Source of the DNA: Alligator mississippiensis
Taxonomy: Eukaryota; Chordata; Crocodylia; Alligatoridae
DNA: 64,000 nucleotides
Direction of reading: 5' to 3'
Assembly: GCF_030867095.1 (NCBI RefSeq)
Contig: NC_081824.1
Coordinates: 310,822,956 to 310,886,955, forward strand
A program made the translations under genes and the position numbers. The notes under the pieces were generated by a model, which saw only the letters and a program-made list of their open reading frames with translations, did not search any database and was not told where the DNA came from. Each line of letters opens with the position of its first letter. The stretch's first letter is position 1. Shown piece after piece: positions 56,775-64,000 of the stretch.

Positions 56775-57460
56775 CATAATGGGTGCATCTGCACATGCGC
56801 TTTATTGCGGAGCATAGGTGACTGGTAGGGGACTCACAGGGGTGCATGTGCCTCCCTGATGGGGCTGGTCCCCCCCCAACAGCGACACTGATACTGTCGG
56901 TAAGGTTGGTGGCCCCCCCTGACAGGGCTGCCACCATCAGTGGCTTCTACAGGTGCCCTCCCCGATTTAGGAGGCACCAGTCACTCATGCTGCGGAGTAA
57001 ACTAATTTGCTCTGCAGTAAAGCATCACTGTCTATGTGTGTGCCAGTATTAGGGTGCAGTATATTAATTAACTCAGCCTTAATTAATTAGCTAATTAACT
57101 CTGGGACAATACTACCTTATGGCGGAGTAAGTAACTGCACTGAAATGCATGTGTAGATGGTGACGGACTGGCTGGGATACAAGGGTGCTAAAGTGCAGGT
57201 TCTGCCTGCCACCTAGCCATGCAACTCTGCACTTCAGCACCTTCATGCCCCAGCCTCTGCCACCAAGAACCCAGGGCTGACCCCACTCTACTTCCTGCCC
57301 CCTTCCTCCCATGCCACCTGTCAGCCTGGGGCTTCTCTGCCACTGCTCAAATTGCTGCTGCCCCAGGTGCATGTGTAGATGCTGCACCGAGGAGCAGTTG
57401 ACTCTGGCTCAAACAGCTCCAGAGTATATTGCATTGCATTAATTGCATATGTAGCTGCAA
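56775..57460. mobile_element. Fold-back MITE-like repeat cluster (family E)
   Basis: It begins GGGTGCATCTGCACATGCGC and ends near GCATATGTAGCTGCAACC, imperfect inverted ends. Within it, GGCTGGGATACAAGGGTGCT and AAGTGCAGG at 57171-57200 are inverted at 57224-57255 (CTGCACTTCAGCACC, then TTCATGCCCCAGCCT), the same design as 14861-14942. CTCTGCAGTAAAGCATCACT also recurs near 60830. It is probably two nested members of one family. Confidence 0.5.
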
Positions 57461-59105
57461 CCAAATGAGGGTTAAGGTTGTGGTGAGTCAAGCTAAAATG
57501 TGCCTTGCTAAAATTTACTAATACCTATTTCTTATGTTTGTGTTACGTCAGTAGATCCATTTATAAATGGAGTCAGTATCATCCCCAATTGCTTCTTCTT
57601 TTTTTTTTAACTGATGGAAGTAAACTAAGTGGCACAGTAAGCTGAAATGGCTTGCTGAAGTCTAGCTGGCAAACCAGTGGCAGAGTCCTGAAGACGATTT
57701 AGGTCCAGCAGAAGCATAACAAGTTAACCTGACTCCTGGAGCAGCTGCAATGAACAGAGGCAGTAGTGACTTGCAGTTGCTGTCTTACTGCCAGCACAAC
57801 TGTGAGGCAGCAGCTGTGATCGTATTCATTTATTTATTGTCCCTGCCCCATCTTGGTACCTCTGGTTGCTGCCCCAAGGGCCTTGCCCTAGTTATGCTAG
57901 TGCAGTCCAGTGTAAGAAAGCCAGACTGAACAATAGAGAAGTTTTTGATCTTTCATAGGTTTAGATGACAAATCTCACTGACGGTGAGATTTTATTTCTT
58001 TACATATTTTTAATAATTAGGCTAACTGGAGAAAAGAGTATGTAGTGGACCTTTAGAGAGAAATTTCTGCCTTGTGAACTAGCTTAGCTGTTGTGGGACT
58101 CAGTTGCATAACCAATAATAGTCTTGGGGTATTGGGAAAGCTAAAATGAAGCATTTTATCTGGTGAGAACGGAAGTATTTGTTCTCCCTATAGACATCAG
58201 TATGCCTCCAGACTAGGCCATAATGGGCACTCCTATCCGTATACAATTTTCATGTATTTTTAGATTTTTGCCTTGGGCAAGGAACTGTTTAAATTAGCCA
58301 GTGTGAAAAACTTTAGAAAAAGCAGCAGATGCTCTGTAGCATAAAAGGCTTCTAGTGGTATAAGAAATATGTATGTGTTTGTTAGAGCCAGTTTCTAATT
58401 CCATCACTTGAGGAATTAGGGAAAACCGAATCCTTTTCCTAGTTCTACCACTGGACTGTTACATTTCAGTGTCTTGGTTTGCCTACCTGTAAAATAGTAA
58501 TAATGATACCGAATTCTTGTGAGGCACTTTCAGATCTTCTAGTGAAAAGGTCCAGGAAAGAGTAAGGCATGGTTGTTCTTGTCATTATGCGATTGAGTAC
58601 TATATCTTACTCCAAAAACAAATCTCTGTAATACCTCCAGGAATCTTGCAGAATGGTATATATTCATTTTTCTCCTCAGAAAGAGATGTATAGAAACTTA
58701 AAACTTTATTCAGGTGTTTTAAAATGGCTTTTATTCAGAGGCTTTAAAAAGAAATGTGATTCTAGGGGTTCCTGTGCTGCTACTTGTGAGTAAAACTTTT
58801 ATAGAAAGAACCCTTTTGTGCCACTAAAGGAAAAAGAATTGAAACCTGGGTAAATGTGCATTGCATTAACACCACACAAATAATGGTGCTGAGCTGCAGT
58901 GAGCTAAAGCAAACCTGCTGAGGTCTCAAAGTGCATACCTATACAGTCTCCACCTGTGCAGGAGAGCCGTGAAAACCCACTTGCCTCTCTATGTATGCAC
59001 TAAATGCTGAAAAATGCTGTCTAACTACCCATACAGCAGTAAGAGGTATGCATCACTAAGCTTCTCTGAAATTGAGAGTGATACATGTTCCAGGTAGTAT
59101 TTAGA
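57461..59105. other. No gene seen; unique AT-rich DNA
   Basis: No supportable coding region or repeat. Confidence 0.5.
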
Positions 59106-59107
59106 TT

Positions 59108-59356
59108 GGTGTCTCAACCAGGGTGCTTGGGCAGCCAGGGGTGCTGCAGGATCCACTGAAGGGTGTTGCAAGGTGTGAGGGGATTAAGCCATGCTCAGTC
59201 CCTGTCTGACTGTTCCTCCATTCCCAAGGCCCAGCTCCCCCTGCAAGGAGGTAAACACTGTAATAAATAATTTAATATTTGAAATGGAGTGCTGTCCAAT
59301 TTACAAAAGTTATGGAGAAGGGCCTTGGGTCTAAAACAAGGTTGAGTACCACCTTT
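59108..59356. mobile_element. Short hAT-like non-autonomous element
   Basis: The left end GGTGTCTCAACCAGGGTGCT and the right end AACAAGGTTGAGTACCACC are imperfect inverted repeats in the style of hAT MITEs (GGTTCTCAACC ... GGTTGAGAACC). No coding capacity. Exact borders and target duplication are uncertain. Confidence 0.45.
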
Positions 59357-59709
59357 CTACATTTTGTTTTTGGTTTTTTGGTTTTTGTTGGGGGGTTTTT
59401 TGGGGGTGGGGGGAGGGAAGGAAGGGTTCCAGCATTAATGTATTTAGAGGTAGTATAGGCATGCCCCAAAAGGGCGCTTGTATAAGGAAGCCCAAGGAAA
59501 GGGAAGAGAAACAGAAAATGAGATTTGCAGAAATGCAAGAGAGATTGTGCACAAAATTGTAAGCAACATTAGCTAAATGCATCTTTTTTAATTACTTTGA
59601 CTCCAACACTATAGGCTCTGTGAAGTTGAAACAGCTAGATCAGTATAAAAAAGGTGTTCCTCATAAGTTCAGTGAAGGTGGTGGGCCAATTTCTGCTCTA
59701 GGTCAGTGG

Positions 59710-59817
59710 TGTGCGGGCCGGGCCCTGATCCTGCCCTCGTCGTCATGTGCGGGCCGGGCCCCGATCCCGCCCTCGTCGCCATGGGCGGCGGTGATTCTGA
59801 TCCCATTCTGGCCGTCA
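59710..59817 (-). repeat. 36-bp tandem repeat at the 3' end of family A LTR copy 2
   Basis: Three head-to-tail 36-bp units start at 59710, 59746 and 59782. The first two begin TGTGCGGGCCGGGCCC and are nearly identical; the third (TGGGCGGCGG...) is diverged. The outermost unit forms the LTR terminus. Copy 1 has one related unit (GGGCCCGGGGTCTGACCCTG, then CCCGCACA). Confidence 0.85.
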
Positions 59818-60073
59818 TGGGCTAGCCGGGGGTGAGCCGGGGTCGAACCGGACCCGTCTTCGGTGCACACGGGCTGTGGCCAGCAGCCCGGGCACGCGGG
59901 GCGGGAGAGAACCGCGGGGCGGTTTAGCGCACGCAAGTTAGAATTAGTCACGGAGGCGTAATGGTTGATTGAAAAGATTGTTTACTTACACCCAAAGATG
60001 GTATCGGTGTAGGCTGGATAAGTTTCCAGGCACAGCTCCCGCTTGAACCCTCGTTGGAGGACTCTGACAAATC

Positions 60074-60200
60074 GATTGCTCCCACGGAGTTGTTCAGGCT
60101 CCGTGGGTCCGGTTAAGTTGGGTTCGAAAAGTTTCCTCGGAGTTACTTAGGCTCCGCGGGTCCGATATGTTTTCCCCGGAGTTTGCTAGGCTCCGGGGGT
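60074..60200 (-). other. Three tandem hairpin units in family A LTR copy 2
   Basis: In plus coordinates the units are CCCCGGAG (60174-60181)/CTCCGGGG (60191-60198), CCTCGGAG (60135-60142)/CTCCGCGG (60152-60159, one mismatch) and CCCACGGAG (60081-60089)/CTCCGTGGG (60099-60107). Each loop is 9 nt and reads CCTNNNNAA on the minus strand. Stem bases outside the GGAG/CTCC clamp differ between units but remain paired except at one position. Confidence 0.85.
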
Positions 60201-60408
60201 CCGAAGTTACAGGAAAGGGATACGTCTAGGATTGCGCTTGGTGATGGGGAGAGGCGAGAAGCGAAAGCTCCGTAGGCTCGGTTCTATTGCCTCTATTGCC
60301 TACTTAGGGGAGGCGCACCGGGTCCGCGAGGATCTGTAGTGCTTGGAGATCTTCACACAGAATCTCTCTCGTCCTCCCTCCTCCGACTTGGGTGGAAACT
60401 ACCCAAGC

Positions 60409-60447
60409 CTTATGTACGGCTAGCAAGCCAATCGCTAGCCGCCACGT
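60409..60447 (-). promoter_or_regulatory. CCAAT palindrome and TATA-like box of family A LTR copy 2
   Basis: CGGCTAGC (60417-60424) and GCTAGCCG (60434-60441) flank the 9-nt AAGCCAATC, so the CCAAT box is again centred in the loop. On the minus strand GTACATAAGG follows where copy 1 has TATAAGA. CACGTG is conserved at 60443-60448. Confidence 0.75.
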
Positions 60448-60645
60448 GTGCCTATATTAGGAATGGGCCAATAACGTGGCGTAAATCCTAATACAAATGG
60501 CGGGAACTCCTTTACAGCGTGTATCACTACGATGCAAGAAAGGGATGCACACTGCAAAGAAAGCAACAAATTGGTGGGAAATAATTTAGTGGTGCCGAAG
60601 CGCGCACACAAACAAAAAATCACAACTTTGGGTTGTGACAAGTGG

Positions 60646-60769
60646 CAGGTACAGAACAACTCAGTTGAAAGCATTAGTTACTGCAGACTTACACCACTAT
60701 AACACAGGAGAATTTGGTTAATAAGGGGTCAATTCTCAGTGCCTGTTGGGTCTTTCATTGATGTCAGTG
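60646..60769. other. No gene seen; unique spacer
   Basis: No supportable feature. Confidence 0.5.
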
Positions 60770-60862
60770 GGCACATCTACACGAGCACTTCAATGCTCAG
60801 TACACTATTTTACTGTGCATTAAAGCATCACATAAAAATCCATGGCCATGTGTAGATGAAAC
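60770..60862. mobile_element. Small MITE-like repeat with TCTACAC ends
   Basis: CACATCTACACGAG at the left and ATGTGTAGATGAAAC at the right are inverted ends of an element of about 90 bp. Its interior (AATGCTCAGTACACTATTTT, then GCATTAAAGCATCACA) recurs in direct orientation at 61472-61530. Confidence 0.5.
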
Positions 60863-61592
60863 AAGAGGCATGTGTGCACGACACTTAAAATGGGCGAAAT
60901 GCTTTTGCACCTCTTTAATGGTGTCAGTATTTGCATGCGTTGGGTGCGTCTTGTGCATTAATTCCAGTTGCTGTAGGAAATTCGGCAGCATTAAATGACT
61001 TGGGGCACAGCAAACTAAAAGTCCTTCAAGGAGTTTAAGTTTTCTCCCCTTATAGATGCGGAGCGAGGCACTGGCTTTGTGCAGCTCCACAGCTCTGCAG
61101 GCAGCCTGGCAGCAGCCCAGGAAAGCAAGCTCCACCCAAGAAATGCGACAAGCCTGATCTTTTTCCCCCCACCTCCCCTTGGAGCCTGCCTGCCTGCCTG
61201 AGCTGCATAGGAGCCGGGTGCTTCCCTCTGTGGCTGCAGTGCCTCCTGGGACCACCTGAGCTAGGTGCCTGCGGGCAGGTGCCGCCTGGGGGGGCGAGAC
61301 TGCTGCTGCCATGGAGGAAAACACCAGCTCCCTCCACCTCCCCTGCAGCCCAGGGACCACTCTGCCTGCTGGCAGCTCGCCCTCCCCTCCCTGCTGGAGA
61401 GATGGGTAAATCAGTGGGGTGTGTACATGACATAGGGGTTTAATCAACCCTAAATTACATATCCCCCCCCAGATATTATACAAATGCTCAGTAAAATAAT
61501 CTGCACATTAAGCATCACCAGAAAAGCATGCAAATGTATTACTGCGTATTAGTGCTGCCTAATGAGCATTAACTTAATACCCCATACTGGAG
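60863..61592. other. Repeat-derived stretch without a recognisable gene
   Basis: It contains further TGCATTA-type MITE relatives, including a direct copy of the 60770 interior at 61472-61530. The 228-codon open frame on the minus strand crossing this region has no recognisable domain. Confidence 0.4.
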
Positions 61593-61922
61593 GATGCCTA
61601 CATATGAGCATAGAGGCTGTTCTGATGTGCTGAAATTCTAGTACATTGGAGCAGATTTGATTAATCAAGCCTGCTTGAGTGTGGCAATTGCCATGCTTCA
61701 GCAACCTCCTGAGTCTTGTGTACCAGTGTCCCCAAGCTTAAAAATGTTGGCAGGGGCACTTGAACTGAAGCTCATAGGATGAGCTTTAGTTCAAGTACCC
61801 CCAATGCCATTTTTAAGTGCAGGGATGCTAATGCATGAGATGTGGCAGCACTTTAATTAGAGCGGCTCTAAATTTTTAATGCATGTTAAGAAAGGTGCAT
61901 TAATGCATATGTAGATGCACCC
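61593..61922. mobile_element. Fold-back MITE-like element (family F)
   Basis: The ends GATGCCTACATATG and CATATGTAGATGC are inverted. The centre is a strong palindrome: a left arm with TTAAAAATGTTGGCAGGGGC and CTTGAACTGAAGCTCAT, a right arm with ATGAGCTTTAGTTCAAGTAC and CCCCAATGCCATTTTTAAG, meeting near 61778. One arm is also found at 17815-17925. No coding capacity. Confidence 0.65.
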
Positions 61923-62574
61923 ACTGTCTGTTCCAGATTAAAAGGTCTGAACCATTTTGCCACTAGTGAAGATTAAAGATTCTTAAACATGGTCTAATTC
62001 TTGTTCTTCTCGTTTTCATTGACACATGATCAGGCATCTCTCTACTTCCTGCCTTGTTTTTCACTGTTTTGCTTTTATGCATGTATGATCTGTTTGGGAT
62101 CAAGTATTGATTGGAAGACGGTATTGAGGTCCCTGCACACCATTTCTCTTTATCACAAATACAGAGGTTTAAAAATGGCTGAACATGGGTTGAAAATAGC
62201 AATATATTAGGGGATACAAGCTTAAACACAACTATCGTGCTAATGAGTTTCTTGGTTGTGTGGTGGGTCTTAGCCTTGATTGTTGCTACTAAACAGAAGT
62301 AACTTGACAGTAACTCAGAAGCACTCACATGTATGCAGGATCAAGTGACAAGGCACTATTTCATTTTCATGCTTGTGTGAATCCCTTATTTCAATGGCAT
62401 TATATCTATGTAAATTGGACTAACCCAGTGGTGTGTCAGCACCTCTGGTCTTACTCATTATGCTTGTAAGGGCCACAGACCACACTGTGCACTTTCTTTT
62501 GTACAAGATCAGGCCCTAAATGGGAATAAATAGTTTATCTTCCACCATTCACTAGGGCTAAGCACAGACAGTCA
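61923..62574. other. No gene seen; unique DNA
   Basis: No supportable feature. Confidence 0.5.
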
Positions 62575-63062
62575 TTGAATCATAGAAAAGAAGGGTTGGA
62601 ACCTTCAAAGCAGGACCACCCCCAACTAGACCATCCCAGCCAAAGCTTTGTCTAGCCAGGTCTTAAAAACCTCCAAGGATGGAGAGTCCACCACCTCTCT
62701 GGGTAACCTGTTCCAGTACTGCCCTCCTAGTGAGAAAATCCTTCCTAATAGCTAACCTAAACTTCCCTTGCTGCAACTTGAGACCATTGTTCCTTGTTCT
62801 GTCATTTGCCACCACTGAGAACAGTTTAGCTCCATCCTCTTTTGAATCTCCCTTCAGGTAGTTGAAGGCTGCTATTAAATTCACTCTGTCTTCTCTAGAC
62901 TAAATAAGCCCAATTCCCTCAGCCTGTCCTCAGTAGCCATGTCCCCCCGCCCCCACACCAATTTTGTTGTCCTCTGCTGGACTTTTTCTAATTTGTCCAC
63001 ATCCTCTCTAGTGGGAGCCCCAAAACTGAACACAGTACTCAAAAAGCCTGAGGCTGAATTGA
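62575..63062 (-). mobile_element. CR1 LINE 3'-end fragment, minus strand
   Basis: GAATCATAGAAAAGAAGGGT starts the reverse complement of a CR1 3' end. It continues with AAAACCTCCAAGGATGGAGA, GGTAACCTGTTCCAGTACTG and CCCTCCTAGTGAGAAAATCC, through the C-terminal coding part (GTGGGAGCCCCAAAACTGAA, equivalent to the FWAPTR-type block) to about 63062. Several frameshifts and stops are present. It is a more diverged subfamily than the plus-strand CR1 copies. Confidence 0.88.
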
Positions 63063-64000
63063 TTCAGTCTAGGCAAGTTAGTCTAAGATGCAGAAATTAA
63101 ACTGAGAAACAACTGGACACGCATTTACTTTTGATTTAAGAAATGCAGCCACGTGCCTGCAGTGGCTCAGGCCAGAAGCCGGGGGCGCTAGAGCATGGCT
63201 CTCTGGCACATAGCTAGCATGGACTGTGTTCACTTCCTCTTCCTGGTACCCCTGAGGTCTCTCGGACTTGCAGTTCAGACTCACAACAGCAAGACTCTTC
63301 CTGATTCCAGGCAGGGGCTGCTTCCAGATGCCTATTGGATTTGTAGCCCACAGCTGCAGCCAGCAGTGATTTTTGAGTTGGGGAAGGGGTGTTTAGCCCC
63401 CCCCCCTTCCTCCCAAGCCCCAGCCCCCAGCCAGGGTTTTCCGGGGGGGGGGGCACAATCCCTGCCTGTCTTCCACCTCCCCTTCCCTCCCCACAACCGT
63501 TCTCTGCTGGAGCAGACAGCATAGCCCAGCCCAGGGCTGGAAAGCATGCTGGGATTCTGGGGGGCTGTGATTTAGCTTGCACCAGGAAGGGGTCTGGGAC
63601 AGAAGTTTCATAAAGCAGTTTGACCCAAATCAGTTAAATCTGATACTACGTTCAACCAGATTTATCTTAAACCAGTTTCAGCCATTTCAAAACTGGTTTA
63701 TGTGCACTGAATTTACGTTCTGTTACGGGTTTAGACCACTTTCTGATTACTTAAACTGGTTTATGGGTAACTTCTGTCCCTAGCCCTGATATGTAAATGA
63801 GAACCACTAAGATGCTGAGAACAGAAAGGGAAGAATATGGCTGAAAAGCCACTGCCAGGAGTGGGCATAGTAAAGCAGAAGTCCATGACTTCAATTCATG
63901 ATCTCACCACCTTTGAGGTGCCTAGGTCCAAATCTAGCCCCAGGGTGATGGGAATATAAATATCTTACGTTCTGTGCCACATTAGGGTTTTGGTCCCCAT
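63063..64000. other. No gene seen; mixed composition to the window end
   Basis: Positions 63390-63550 are C/G-rich with homopolymer runs that produce several Pro/Gly-rich open frames. AACCAGTTT/AAACTGGTTT motifs recur between 63620 and 63770 and may be a simple repeat or transposon end. Nothing more can be supported. Confidence 0.45.

Larger units (their letters stand above)
59710..60640 (-). mobile_element. Solo LTR (family A), copy 2, CpG-rich
   Basis: On the minus strand it starts TGTCACAACC (60640 downward) and ends GGCCCGCACA at 59710. A perfect 5-bp target duplication, AGTGG, flanks it (59705-59709 and 60641-60645). At 931 bp it is longer than copy 1, partly through a 36-bp tandem repeat at its 3' end and a third hairpin unit. 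It retains many CpG dinucleotides, unlike the rest of the window, which suggests a recent insertion or weak methylation. Landmarks shared with copy 1 include the CCAAT palindrome, AGTTTCCACCCAAG and GGTGTAAGTAAACAATC. Promoter, leader and hairpins follow in the same order on the minus strand. Confidence 0.92.

Noticed and set aside
60074..60200. Regularly spaced palindromic repeats considered as a CRISPR-like array
   Set aside because: The organism is a vertebrate, units are few, spacers are similar rather than unique, and the array lies inside an LTR with a target duplication.
60797..61483. 228-codon open frame on the minus strand
   Set aside because: It spans MITE-derived and GC-rich sequence, has no recognisable domain, and its terminal parts are repeat copies.

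Overview
The window looks like vertebrate, sauropsid genomic DNA, most probably crocodilian (a turtle or a slowly evolving bird lineage is less likely). The grounds are several well-preserved CR1 LINEs ending in short tail repeats such as CTATGAATCTATGAAT, one almost intact full-length CR1, TG...CA solo LTRs with 5-bp target duplications, a tRNA-Leu-like primed endogenous retrovirus, a Tigger-like DNA transposon and many fold-back MITE-like repeats. Species assignment is inference. I find no host protein-coding exon, tRNA, rRNA or CRISPR array. Every long open frame with recognisable protein similarity belongs to a mobile element. The rest reads as AT-rich intergenic or intronic DNA.

Layout. 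0-17.9 kb: AT-rich unique DNA with a solo LTR (1880-3082), an interspersed repeat with a poly-A tract (5745-5945), a 460-bp near-perfect fold-back element (7010-7472), GT and CA microsatellites, a second type of solo LTR (10863-11789), a fold-back repeat (14861-15115), and a CR1 endonuclease-region fragment on the minus strand (16688-17800). 18.4-27.2 kb: a complete but decayed endogenous retrovirus on the minus strand, in the order 5' LTR, primer-binding site, gag, protease, RT, RNase H, integrase, env, purine tract, 3' LTR. 28.5-29.8 kb: a Tigger-like DNA transposon with a CR1 copy inside it. 31.0-36.1 kb: a 5'-truncated CR1 that was itself interrupted by a full-length CR1 carrying an SGNH-esterase ORF1 and an endonuclease/RT ORF2 broken by one frameshift. 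36.2-40.5 kb: a hAT-like end, a GC-rich minisatellite, a second copy of the 10.9-kb LTR type, a degenerate GC-rich repeat zone, and a solo LTR of a third family (39744-40535). 40.5-64 kb: mostly unique DNA with a CR1 cluster (48.4-50.9 kb), hAT-like fragments, a CpG-rich second copy of the third LTR family (59710-60640, minus strand), fold-back MITEs and a minus-strand CR1 end (62575-63062).

The most interesting signal is in the third LTR family. Both solo LTRs carry arrays (two and three units) of the same small hairpin: a conserved GGAG/CTCC clamp, a 9-nt CCT....AA loop, and outer stem bases that differ between units but change mostly in matched pairs. Upstream, both carry a CCAAT box placed exactly in the loop of an 8-bp palindrome next to the TATA region. 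This suggests conserved structured cis-elements in the transcript leader of an undescribed retrovirus family.
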